Assembly (NCBI RefSeq): GCF_003952185.1
Contig: NZ_RXFS01000009.1
Span: forward strand, 124,001 to 188,000
Origin: Variovorax sp. 679
GTDB taxonomy: Bacteria; Pseudomonadota; Gammaproteobacteria; Burkholderiales; Burkholderiaceae_C
Length of the DNA stretch: 64,000 nucleotides
Direction: 5' to 3'
Position numbers and translations under genes: made by a program. Shown one piece after another: positions 7,661 through 15,793 of the stretch. Every line of letters begins with the position of its first letter. Within the stretch, counting starts at the first letter, position 1. Under the pieces are notes generated by a model that was not told where the DNA came from, did not search any database, and saw nothing but the letters and a program-made list of their open reading frames with translations.

Positions 7661-9358
7661 TCACTTCGCCTCGCTCTCCGCCTCCTGCAGCAGCCTCCAC
7701 ATCACCTTCCCGCTCCCGCTCTTGGGCAGCGCGTCCACGAACTGCACCTTGCGGGGGATCTTGTAGACCGCCATGTTCTCGCGGCACCAGTCGATGATCT
7801 GCTGCTCTGTGGTGTCCTTGTGCGTGGCGCGCAGCACCACCACCGCCTTGACCGATTCGCCGCGGTAGTCGTCCCTGGTCGAGATGACGCAGGCTTCCTG
7901 GATCGCGGGGTGGCGGAACATCAGCAGCTCGACCTCGGCCGGCCACACCTTGAAGCCGCTCGCGTTGATCATGCGCTTGAGGCGGTCGGTGATGAAGAAG
8001 TAGCCGTCCTCGTCCATGCGGCCCATGTCGCCCGAGCGGAAGAAGCGCTTGCCCTCGAACTCGACGAAGGCTGCCGCCGTGGCGTCGGGGCGCTTCCAGT
8101 AGCCCTGGAACACCTCGGGGCCGTGGATGATGATCTCGCCCGATTCGCCGATGGGCATCTCTTTCAGCGTGTCGGGGTCGACCACGCGCGCGTCGGTGCT
8201 CATGAACGGAATGCCCAGGCACTGCTGCTTGGGGTGGTCCGACGGGTTGGTGTGCGAGGGCGCGGCGGTCTCGGTGAGGCCGTAGCCCTCCTGGTACTTC
8301 AGCCCGTACTGCTCGAAGAGGCGCTGCGCCACGGCCTGCGGCATGGCGGCGCCGCCGCCGCCGATGTAGTTCATGCTCGACAGGTCGTAGCTCGCAAAGT
8401 TCGGGCTGGCCATCAGGTCGATGACCATGGTCGGGATGTTGGTCCAGGCCGTGACCTTCCAGCGCGAGATGAGCCGGCCGGCCACGTCGCGGTCCCAGCG
8501 CGGCATGATGATCAGCGTGGCCGCCGCGAGGATGGCCGTGTGCATCATGCTCACCACGCCGGTGATGTGGAACATGGGCACCACGGCCAGCACCACCGCC
8601 TCCGAAGTCGACCCGCCCCACATCTGGCCGGCAAAGGCGTTGTGCATCAGGCTCGAATGGTGGTGGATGCAGCCCTTGGGCAGGCCGGTGGTGCCGCTGG
8701 TGTAAGGCAGCAGCGCCATGTCGTTGGCGCCCACGACGTGCTCGGGCGGCTGGTGGCCAGCCTCGAGCGCATCGGTCCAGGCGGTGACCTTGCCGCCTTC
8801 CAGCGCCGGCAGCGGATGGCGGGTGGTGAGCCACTCTTTCCAGGCGGGCGCCGGGGCGTCGTCGCCCGATGCGTCGGCGTCGAAGGCATCGGTGAACTGG
8901 GTCACGATCATGTGGGCCAGCCGCTGCTCGGGCGGCAGCGCATTGCTGGCCTTGGCCAGCTCGGGCGCCAGGTCGCCGGTGATGATGGCCACCCTGGCGT
9001 CCGGGTCGGTGATGTAGTGCTTGAGCTCCTCGGCCCGGTTCATCGGGTTGACCGGCACCACCACGGCGTTGGCGCGCAGGATCGCGAAATGCGCGATCAC
9101 CAGCTGCGGGCAGTTCTGCATGTCCAGGATCACGCGGTCGCCGCGCTTCACGCCCAGCGCATGCAGCGCGCCGGCCAGCCGCTCGGCCTGGGCCGCGAAC
9201 TCGCGGTAGCTGATCACGCGGCCGAAGAACACCAGCGCGGGCTTGTCGGGATAGCGTGCGGCCGAGGTGGCCAGGTTGTGCCAGAGCGAGGTGGCCGGGA
9301 CGGTGATCGAGTGTGGAAGGCGCTTGGGCCAGAACTTGTGATGCGGGCGTTGTTGCAT
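7661..9358 (-). CDS. Long-chain/medium-chain acyl-CoA ligase (AMP-dependent synthetase family)
   Basis: A 565-residue acyl-CoA synthetase, which activates a carboxylic acid with ATP and CoA through an acyl-AMP. Visible motifs are the ATP-binding YTSGTTGLPKG (about 218-229), YGLTETAAPSH (about 358-368), the hinge region DRLKRMINASGFKVWPAEVE, and the C-terminal catalytic-lysine segment KSGSGKVMWRLL. Start is ATG 9358 (MQQRPHHKF), not the in-frame 9463, whose extra 35 residues are arginine-rich. No partner genes for a specific fatty or aromatic acid pathway are adjacent, so the substrate is open. Confidence 0.9.
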   Translation of the reverse strand: MQQRPHHKFWPKRLPHSITVPATSLWHNLATSAARYPDKPALVFFGRVISYREFAAQAERLAGALHALGVKRGDRVILDMQNCPQLVIAHFAILRANAVVVPVNPMNRAEELKHYITDPDARVAIITGDLAPELAKASNALPPEQRLAHMIVTQFTDAFDADASGDDAPAPAWKEWLTTRHPLPALEGGKVTAWTDALEAGHQPPEHVVGANDMALLPYTSGTTGLPKGCIHHHSSLMHNAFAGQMWGGSTSEAVVLAVVPMFHITGVVSMMHTAILAAATLIIMPRWDRDVAGRLISRWKVTAWTNIPTMVIDLMASPNFASYDLSSMNYIGGGGAAMPQAVAQRLFEQYGLKYQEGYGLTETAAPSHTNPSDHPKQQCLGIPFMSTDARVVDPDTLKEMPIGESGEIIIHGPEVFQGYWKRPDATAAAFVEFEGKRFFRSGDMGRMDEDGYFFITDRLKRMINASGFKVWPAEVELLMFRHPAIQEACVISTRDDYRGESVKAVVVLRATHKDTTEQQIIDWCRENMAVYKIPRKVQFVDALPKSGSGKVMWRLLQEAESEAK

Positions 9359-9583
9359 GGCTTGGACAGGAAGGTCGAACAGGGGCTTGCCCGCCAGCCT
9401 AAGCCGCCGCGTCCGCCGCTCCCATCGGGGAAGCCCCCGGGGGCGTCGCCTAGGTGACGCCATTTCTTCTCACATGCCCGGCCTTTTCCGGATGCGCCCT
9501 GCGACTACAGACACGGACCGCCTTCCGCGCGATACCTGCAGCCTCCCCCTCCATCCACCCCCTCACCCACCGAAGGAGCTTCC

Positions 9584-10024
9584 ATGGCAGCAGAAAAGCA
9601 CGCGAGCGTTCACTGGGAAGGCGCCGGCAAGACCGGCAAGGGCCTGGTCAGCACCGAGACCGGCGCCCTGAAGGACTACCCCTACGGCTTCGCCAGCCGC
9701 TTCGAGGACGACAAGCGCGGCACCAACCCCGAGGAAATCGTCGGCGCCGCGCATGCCGCCTGTCTCACGATGGCCTTCGCCTTCGCGTTGGAAAGGGAAG
9801 GCCTGGCGGCCACCAAGATCGACACCCGGGCGGCCGTGCGGCTGGCCAGGGATGGCGAGGGCTTCAAGATCGACCGCATCGCGCTCGAACTCGACGCCAG
9901 CGTGCCGAACCTCGACGAGGCGAAGTTCCAGCAGATCGCAGCCGCCGCCAAGGCCGGCTGCCCGCTGTCGAAGGCGCTGGCGAGCGTGCCCGAGATCACG
10001 CTGAAGGCCACGCTGGCCGGCTGA
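9584..10024 (+). CDS. OsmC-family peroxiredoxin
   Basis: A 146-residue OsmC-type thiol peroxidase, which reduces organic hydroperoxides in the cytosol. The two catalytic cysteines are present: Cys60 in AAHAACLTMAF and Cys126 in KAGCPLSKAL. The length matches the OsmC subgroup. AAGGAG precedes ATG 9584. It appears monocistronic, with the binding-protein gene following after 46 nt with its own ribosome-binding site. The 225-nt stretch upstream (9359-9583) holds no gene that I can support. Confidence 0.9.
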   Translation: MAAEKHASVHWEGAGKTGKGLVSTETGALKDYPYGFASRFEDDKRGTNPEEIVGAAHAACLTMAFAFALEREGLAATKIDTRAAVRLARDGEGFKIDRIALELDASVPNLDEAKFQQIAAAAKAGCPLSKALASVPEITLKATLAG

Positions 10025-10070
10025 GGGCGCTGCCTATGATCGTCTCCTCACAGAAAAGAGGAGACGGATC

Positions 10071-11039
10071 ATGAACAAGCCCATCCGGACCGCGCTCGCG
10101 GTTCTTTCCCTCGGCCTCGGCGCCACGGCGGCAACGGCCGCCTTTCCCGACAAGCCGATCAAGATCGTGATCGGCTTCCCGGCCGGCGGTCCGCTCGACC
10201 AGCACGCACGCCTGCTCACCGACAAGCTGCAGGCCGTGCTGGGCCAGCCGCTGATCGTCGACTACAAGCCCGGCGCGGGCGGCTCGGTGGGCGCCGACGC
10301 GGTCGCCAAGAGCCCGGCCGACGGCTACACGCTGATGCTGGCGAACACCGGCGTGGCGGTGATCAACGGCGCGCTCTACAGCAAGCTGCCCTACAACACG
10401 CAGCGCGACTTCGTGCCTATCGCGCGCACCGCCATGCAGCCGCTGGCGCTGCTGGTCACACCGAAGCTGCCGGTGCAGAACCTGAAGCAGTTCATTGACT
10501 ACACCAAGGCGCGGCCCGGCCAGGTCAACTACGGCTCGGCGGGCAACGGCGGCATCAGCCACCTGGTGCCCGAGATGTTCAAGACCGCGACCGGCATCTT
10601 CATGGTGCACATCCCCTATCGCGGCAGCGCGCCGGCCTTCACCGACCTGATGGGCGGGCAGGTGCAGTTCATGGCCGAGTCGATCCCGCAGGCGGCCAAC
10701 TATCACAAGCAGGGCAAGGTGCGCGCGCTGGCCGTGACCAGCCGCGAGCGCAACCCCGCCCTGCCCGACATCCCGACCGTGATCGAGTCGGGCGTCAAGG
10801 GTTTCGAGGTGGTGGGCTTCTACGGCTTCCTCGCGCCGAAGGACACGCCGAAGGACGTGGTTGCCAAACTGAGCGATGCCTTCAAGCAGGTGCTCAACAG
10901 CCCCGAGGTGCGCGAGCGCATGGTGAGCCAGGGCGCCGACCCGGCCTTCCTGGGCAGCGAGGATTTCGCGCGCTTCCTGGCAACGGAAACGCCGCGCTGG
11001 GAAAAGGCGGTGAAGGCATCCGGCGCGCGGATGGACTGA
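10071..11039 (+). CDS. Bug/TctC-family tripartite tricarboxylate transporter binding protein
   Basis: A 322-residue periplasmic binding protein of the Bug family, widely expanded in Burkholderiales, which binds carboxylic acids. It has a signal peptide (residues 1-24, ending ATAAFPDKPI) and the family segments IVIGFPAGGPLDQHARLL, DYKPGAGGSVGADAVAKSP and GSAGNGGISH. AGGAG lies upstream of ATG 10071. No TctA or TctB membrane components are adjacent, which is usual for orphan Bug proteins. The ligand cannot be read from the sequence. It converges on the Crp/Fnr gene. Confidence 0.9.
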   Translation: MNKPIRTALAVLSLGLGATAATAAFPDKPIKIVIGFPAGGPLDQHARLLTDKLQAVLGQPLIVDYKPGAGGSVGADAVAKSPADGYTLMLANTGVAVINGALYSKLPYNTQRDFVPIARTAMQPLALLVTPKLPVQNLKQFIDYTKARPGQVNYGSAGNGGISHLVPEMFKTATGIFMVHIPYRGSAPAFTDLMGGQVQFMAESIPQAANYHKQGKVRALAVTSRERNPALPDIPTVIESGVKGFEVVGFYGFLAPKDTPKDVVAKLSDAFKQVLNSPEVRERMVSQGADPAFLGSEDFARFLATETPRWEKAVKASGARMD

Positions 11040-11054
11040 GCCACCGGACGGGGT

Positions 11055-11774
11055 TCAGGGCGGCGTGGCCGCGTGCCGCTCCAGTTGGGCGCGATCCAGC
11101 AGCTCGATGCTGCGGTAGCGCACGCGCAGCGTGCCGTCTTCCTCCCACAGCTTGAGCTGCCGGTTCACGCTCTGGCGCGACACGCCGAGCATGAACGACA
11201 GGTCTTCCTGCGACACGCCCAGCAGCGTGCCGCCGCCCTCGCCCGTGCCCTCCGCGCGCGCGTCCAGCGTGAGCAGGCGGTGCGCGAGCCGCACCGGCAG
11301 CGGCATCAGGATCACGTCGTCGATCCACGCCAGCGCCTGCCGCAGCCGCAGGCACACCAGCCGCGTGAAGGCCATGTGCACGTCGGGATGCTCGGCCACG
11401 AGGCGATGGAAATCGGCCGCCGCGACCACCGCCATCTCGGTGGTATCGACCGCGCAGGTGTCGTAGACGCGCTCGCGCCCCACCAGCAGCGACACCTCAC
11501 CAAACCAGTGGCCGGGCTCGAGCATCGCGATCACCGCCTCGCGCCCGCCCGGCGCCACCACGCTCACGCGCAGCGACCCGGCGACCACGCCGAAGAGTGC
11601 ATCGGGCGACGAGCCCTTGTGGAAGAGCGATTCGCCGCGCGCCAGCGTGCGCCGGTGCGCCACCGCGAGCAGGCGCTGCTGCACGTCTTCGGCCAGCCGC
11701 ATGTCGCCGTTGTGCACCGGCGAAGGCTGCGCGTCCGGCGGCGTGTCGGGAGATGAAGGGGGCGTGCGTGGCAT
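11055..11774 (-). CDS. Crp/Fnr-family transcriptional regulator
   Basis: A 239-residue regulator. The N-terminal cyclic-nucleotide-binding beta roll spans about residues 35-145 (GSLRVSVVAPGGREAVIAML, PGHWFGEVSLLVG). A C-terminal winged helix includes SQEDLSFMLGVSRQSVNRQL as the DNA-recognition part. There is no FNR-type N-terminal cysteine cluster, so it is not an iron-sulfur oxygen sensor. It faces away from the NTF2-like/SDR/MBL/MFS operon across 141 nt, which suggests control of that operon. The start at ATG 11774 is the most likely; ATG at MRLAED is an alternative. Confidence 0.88.
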   Translation of the reverse strand: MPRTPPSSPDTPPDAQPSPVHNGDMRLAEDVQQRLLAVAHRRTLARGESLFHKGSSPDALFGVVAGSLRVSVVAPGGREAVIAMLEPGHWFGEVSLLVGRERVYDTCAVDTTEMAVVAAADFHRLVAEHPDVHMAFTRLVCLRLRQALAWIDDVILMPLPVRLAHRLLTLDARAEGTGEGGGTLLGVSQEDLSFMLGVSRQSVNRQLKLWEEDGTLRVRYRSIELLDRAQLERHAATPP

Positions 11775-11915
11775 CGCGGGTTTGTCCGTAGCGGCGATTG
11801 CCAACACCGGACAGTCTTGTTTCAGGGGCGTGCCGATAGTACGCAGCGAGCCCGGGCCGGCGCATTCGCGCCAACCCGATGTCAGCAGCCTTCCTGTCAC
11901 ATGGAGCACACCCCG

Positions 11916-12434
11916 ATGAGCAACGACAACACCCCACGCACCGAACTCCAGGCCCGCCGCGAGCGCCTCGTGCTCGACCACTTCGCCGACGAGACCCGGC
12001 AGGACTTCGATGCGGTGCTCGGCACCTTCCCGCATCCGCACTACGAGCTGATTCCCAGCGGTGAAGTGCACGACGGCATGGCCGAGGTACGCCAGTACTA
12101 CATCGACACGCGCCGCGCCTTTCCGGACCAGCGCCACGAGATCATCCAGCTGCGCCACGCCGACGATTCGGTGGTGGTCGAGTTCTGGCTGCTCGGCACG
12201 CACAAGGGGCCGCTCAAGGGCCTGCCTCCCACCGGCAACAGCTTCCGCTGCCGCATGAACGCCTTCTTCATCTTCGAGGGCGACCGGCTGGTGTGCGAGC
12301 GCGTGTACTTCGACACGCTGACGATGCTGCGGCAGTTGCTGGCCGGCGTGCCCGCGGAGCACGTCGCCGCGCTGGTCGGCGGGCTGCTGGGCCAGCCGGC
12401 CGCCGCGCGCGCACCCGAGACGGCGGCCGCATGA
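11916..12434 (+). CDS. NTF2/SnoaL-like protein (ester cyclase or hydratase fold)
   Basis: A 172-residue alpha+beta barrel-type protein resembling the SnoaL-like polyketide cyclase/ester cyclase group: a helical N-terminus, the HYELIPSGEVHDGMAEVRQYY segment region, and FIFEGDRLVCERVYFD near the C-terminus. The natural reaction is unknown; such folds isomerise, hydrate or cyclise small molecules. GGAG at 11903-11906 fits ATG 11916 better than ATG 11901. It is the first gene of an operon and overlaps the SDR by ATGA. The context suggests a step in degrading an unidentified compound. Confidence 0.75.
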   Translation: MSNDNTPRTELQARRERLVLDHFADETRQDFDAVLGTFPHPHYELIPSGEVHDGMAEVRQYYIDTRRAFPDQRHEIIQLRHADDSVVVEFWLLGTHKGPLKGLPPTGNSFRCRMNAFFIFEGDRLVCERVYFDTLTMLRQLLAGVPAEHVAALVGGLLGQPAAARAPETAAA

Positions 12435-13204
12435 GCGCGCTGCGCGGCGACGCGCTCGCGGGCCGGCATGCCATCGTGACAGGCGGTGCGCGCGGCATCG
12501 GGCTGGCGATCGCGCGGCGATACCTCGCGGCCGGCGCGAGCGTCGCGCTGTGGGATCTCGATGCATCGATGCTGGCAAATGAGTTGCAGACGCTCGCGCC
12601 ACTGGGCACCGCCATCTCGGCGGTCGTCGACGTGCGCGACGAAGAGCAGATCGCCGGCGCGGCTGCCCAGTCGCAGGAGCGCTTCGGCGGCATCGACATC
12701 CTCGTCAACAACGCCGGCGTGCTGGGTCCGACGGTTCAGGCCTGGGAGCACACGCCCGCGCAGTGGCGCAACGTGCTCGATGTCAACCTGACTGGTGCGT
12801 GGCTGTGCTGCCGCGCAGTCGCGCCGGTGATGCTCGCCCGGCGGCGCGGTCGCATCGTCAACATCGCCTCTGTTGCGGGCAAGGAGGGCAACGGCTTCAA
12901 CGCCGCGTACTCCGCCTCGAAGGCCGGGCTCATCTCGCTCACCAAGTCGCTCGGCAAGGAGCTGGCTTCTTCGGGTGTGCTGGTGAACTGCATCACGCCC
13001 TCGGCCGCCGACACCGAAGTGTTCGCGGCCGTGCCCGCCGAACACCGCGAACAGCTGCGCACCGCCCTGCTCTCGCGCGTGCCCATGGCGCGCTTCGTCG
13101 AGGTCGACGAAGTGGCGGCCATGGCCGCGTGGCTCGCGTCGGACGACTGCTCGTTCAGCACCGGTGCCGTGTTCGACATCTCGGGCGGCCGCTCGACGTA
13201 CTGA
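12431..13204 (+). CDS. Short-chain dehydrogenase/reductase
   Basis: A 257-residue classical SDR with all key residues: TGGARGIG (17-24) for NAD(P), NNAG (93-96), and the catalytic set Asn119, Ser147, Tyr160 and Lys164 (YSASK). Asp42 and Asp44 at the end of beta2 (ALWDLD) suggest NAD(H) preference. The ATG overlaps the upstream gene's stop (ATGA). It likely oxidises a hydroxyl group of the pathway intermediate. The substrate is not deducible. Confidence 0.92.
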   Translation: MSALRGDALAGRHAIVTGGARGIGLAIARRYLAAGASVALWDLDASMLANELQTLAPLGTAISAVVDVRDEEQIAGAAAQSQERFGGIDILVNNAGVLGPTVQAWEHTPAQWRNVLDVNLTGAWLCCRAVAPVMLARRRGRIVNIASVAGKEGNGFNAAYSASKAGLISLTKSLGKELASSGVLVNCITPSAADTEVFAAVPAEHREQLRTALLSRVPMARFVEVDEVAAMAAWLASDDCSFSTGAVFDISGGRSTY

Positions 13205-13238
13205 GAGCCTGCGCGCCAAAAGCCAAGGAGAACCACCC

Positions 13239-14312
13239 ATGACCCGAGACCCCGAACCCACCGGCTTCGCACAACTGGCGGATTTCGACGACACCCGCGA
13301 CGCCGCCATGCCGCAAGACCGCCTGCGCGCCATCCGCCGCGCCGCCGAAGCCCTGCGCGAACGCCTGCTCGATGCGCCGCCCGTGCGCTTCGCGCGCAGC
13401 TTCAACCTGCTGCGCATTCCGTACCCCGCGTGGTTCGCCTTCACCGGCGTGTACTCGCAGCAGCTGCTCAAGCCGCACATGGTGCACCTGCTGGCGCGCA
13501 CCGTGCTGATCCAGTACGACGACTTCGAGGGCCGGCTGCGCACGCTGCTGTTCACGCCGGCCGACTTCGAGGCCGGCAACGAGACGCCCTACTTCAAGCG
13601 CCTGAGCGAGCAGACGCCGAAATTCCTGCACAAGGCAATCGCGCCGGTCTACCAGACCGTGCCGCAGGCGCTGGCAAGCTGCGGTATCGCGCCGGAGCAA
13701 GTCGACTACATCACCTACGACCACCTGCACACGCAGGACATGCGCCGCTGGCTCGGCAATGCCGGCACGCCGGGCATGCTGCCGAACGCGAAGCTGCTGG
13801 TACACCGCCAGGAACTCGCCAGCGTGCAGGGCCTGTTGCCGGTGCAGGCCGAGTGGTACTGCCCGCACGGCCTCGACGGCATTCCGGCCGGGCGCATCGT
13901 GCCCTTCGACGGCAGCATCCAGCTCGGGCGCGGACTGGCGCTGGTGCACACGCCGGGCCACACCGAGGGCAACCATTCGCTGGTCTACCGCACCGGCGAC
14001 GGCCTGCGCGTGAGCAGCGAGAACGGCGTGTCGGCCGACAGCTGGGCGCCACTGCAGTCGCGGCACAACGGCATACGCCGCTATGCCAAGGCCACCGGCG
14101 CGGAGGTGATCCTCAACGGCAACACGCAGGAGAGCAGCAACGACCAGTACCTGTCGATGGTGCTGGAGAAGACGCTCGCCGGCACCTCGGCCGCGCATGG
14201 CTTCAGCAACGTGGTGCCTTCGGCGGAATGCACGCCGCACTGGCTCTTTCCGGGCGCACCCACCAGCCACCTGTGGGGCGAGACCAGCCACGGCACGCCC
14301 ACCGTCGCCTGA
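13239..14312 (+). CDS. Metallo-beta-lactamase-fold protein with an altered metal motif
   Basis: A 357-residue MBL-fold protein. Canonical enzymes have HxHxDH; here the site reads HLHTQD (His162, His164, then Gln166 and Asp167 where Asp and His are expected). The third-histidine motif HTPGHTEGNH (237-246) is kept. The usual bridging Asp region reads SSENG (Glu261, Asn262). A two-metal site is therefore doubtful; a single metal or altered ligand set is possible. AAGGAG precedes ATG 13239. It lies 34 nt after the SDR, in the same operon, where a lactonase or hydrolase role would fit. Confidence 0.8.
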   Translation: MTRDPEPTGFAQLADFDDTRDAAMPQDRLRAIRRAAEALRERLLDAPPVRFARSFNLLRIPYPAWFAFTGVYSQQLLKPHMVHLLARTVLIQYDDFEGRLRTLLFTPADFEAGNETPYFKRLSEQTPKFLHKAIAPVYQTVPQALASCGIAPEQVDYITYDHLHTQDMRRWLGNAGTPGMLPNAKLLVHRQELASVQGLLPVQAEWYCPHGLDGIPAGRIVPFDGSIQLGRGLALVHTPGHTEGNHSLVYRTGDGLRVSSENGVSADSWAPLQSRHNGIRRYAKATGAEVILNGNTQESSNDQYLSMVLEKTLAGTSAAHGFSNVVPSAECTPHWLFPGAPTSHLWGETSHGTPTVA

Positions 14313-14343
14313 CGCCGATCAGAAGAACGAAGGAGACAAATCG

Positions 14344-15693
14344 ATGAACACCGCCGCCCTCGATGCCGCCGACGCGCGCTCGCCGGACACCACGGCCGAC
14401 GCAAGCTCGCGCGACGACGCCGCCCTCTTCCGCAAGATCACCTGGCGCCTGATGCCGCTGCTGTGCGCCTGCTACGTGCTGAACTACCTGGACCGCACCA
14501 ACGTCGGCTACGCGCAGCTGCAGATGAAGGACCAGCTGGGCTTCAGCGACGCCGTGTTCGGCCTGGGCGCGGGCATCTTCTTCATCGGCTACGCGGTGTT
14601 CGAGATTCCGAGCAACCTGATGCTCGCGAAGATCGGCGTGCGCGCGACGCTGCTGCGCATCATGGGCCTGTGGGGGCTGGCCTCGGCGGCGATGATGTTC
14701 GCGACCACGCCCACGCAGTTCTACGTGCTGCGCTTTCTCATCGGCGTGTTCGAGGCGGGCTTCGCGCCGGGCGTGCTGTTCTACCTGACGCTGTGGTTCC
14801 CCTCGCACCGCCGCGCGCAGGCCACTGCGCTCTTCTTCATGGCCTTCGGCGCGGCGCCCATCGTGGCCGGGCCGATCGCCGGGCTCACGATGACCTACCT
14901 CGACGGCGTGCTGTCGCTGCGCGGCTGGCAGTGGCTGTTCCTGCTCGAAGGGCTGCCGAGCGTGCTGCTGGGCGTGGCGGCCTTCCGCTGGCTGTCGAAC
15001 AGTCCGGCGCAGGCGGCCTGGCTGTCGGGCGCCGAGAAACAGCGCATCGCGCGCCTGCTGGCCGAGGACCAGGCCGCGCACGGCGCCGCCGGGCGCCACA
15101 CCTTCGGCGCGGCGATGCGCGACGGCCGGGTCTGGCTGATCGGCTTCATGTCCTTCCTGATCATCCTGGGCATCTACGCGCTGTCGTTCTGGCAGCCCAC
15201 GATCCTGAAGTCGATGGGGCTGAGCGTGCTGCAGATCGGCTTCTACTCGGTGATTCCGGCGGTGGCGGGCATCGCGGCCAATATCGTCGTGGGACGGCGT
15301 TCGGACCGGCGCAAGGAGCGCCGCTGGCACTTCGCGCTGAGCGCCGTCGTCGGCGCGGCCGGACTGGCGCTGACCACGCTCTTCATGCACAACGCCATCG
15401 CGGCCGTGCTGTGCCTGTCTCTCGCGGCCATGGGCATCTCGGCGGCGTTCACCGTGCTCTGGTCGGTGCCGGGCAACTTCATGTCGAAGAGCGCGGCCGC
15501 GGCGGGCATCGCGCTCATCAGCACCATCGGCGGCAGTGCGGGGCTGGTGGCACCGATGATGGTCGGCTGGCTCAAGACGCTGACGGGCAGCTTCACGCCC
15601 AGCCTCCATGTGCTGAGCGGGGCGCTGGTGCTGTCGGCATTGCTCATGCTTGTGGCACTGCCGGCCAGCGCGCTGGGTCGCCCACGGCACTGA
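14344..15693 (+). CDS. MFS transporter, anion:cation symporter-like
   Basis: A 449-residue permease with about 12 membrane helices. YVLNYLDRTNVGYA (around residues 45-58) is the signature of the anion:cation symporter family that includes phthalate, tartrate and 4-hydroxyphenylacetate carriers. AAGGAG precedes ATG 14344. It closes the operon that starts with the NTF2-like gene and probably imports that pathway's carboxylate substrate. A GC-rich stem (15712-15728) follows, without a T tract. Confidence 0.88.
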   Translation: MNTAALDAADARSPDTTADASSRDDAALFRKITWRLMPLLCACYVLNYLDRTNVGYAQLQMKDQLGFSDAVFGLGAGIFFIGYAVFEIPSNLMLAKIGVRATLLRIMGLWGLASAAMMFATTPTQFYVLRFLIGVFEAGFAPGVLFYLTLWFPSHRRAQATALFFMAFGAAPIVAGPIAGLTMTYLDGVLSLRGWQWLFLLEGLPSVLLGVAAFRWLSNSPAQAAWLSGAEKQRIARLLAEDQAAHGAAGRHTFGAAMRDGRVWLIGFMSFLIILGIYALSFWQPTILKSMGLSVLQIGFYSVIPAVAGIAANIVVGRRSDRRKERRWHFALSAVVGAAGLALTTLFMHNAIAAVLCLSLAAMGISAAFTVLWSVPGNFMSKSAAAAGIALISTIGGSAGLVAPMMVGWLKTLTGSFTPSLHVLSGALVLSALLMLVALPASALGRPRH

Positions 15694-15753
15694 AGCGGCG
15701 CATTCCGCAGGGGCCCCGCACCGGGGCCGCGCTCCATTCAGGTGCGCAAAGCT

Positions 15754-15788
15754 TGCATACCAGTTGGCACAGAAGCTGCTGGTATGCA
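15754..15788. promoter_or_regulatory. Perfect 10-bp inverted repeat, probable GntR operator
   Basis: TGCATACCAG (15754-15763) and CTGGTATGCA (15779-15788) are exact reverse complements separated by 15 nt. They end 5 nt before the GntR gene's ATG. The half-site resembles the GGTAT-type sites bound by FadR-like GntR proteins. Autoregulation, and control of the ABC transporter behind it, is inferred from position. Confidence 0.65.
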
Positions 15789-15793
15789 GACCC

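Noticed and set aside
9359..9583. 225-nt gap between the acyl-CoA ligase and OsmC genes
   Set aside because: Looked for a gene, terminator or copy of the intergenic repeat; only C-rich unstructured sequence and the OsmC ribosome-binding site were seen.
11783..11813. Inverted TGTCCG/CGGACA hexamers between the Crp/Fnr gene and the NTF2-like gene
   Set aside because: Only 6 bp with 19 nt between and no extension; such pairs are expected by chance in GC-rich DNA.
15712..15728. Strong GC hairpin GGCCCCG-CAC-CGGGGCC after the MFS gene
   Set aside because: No T tract follows, so I do not call it an intrinsic terminator.
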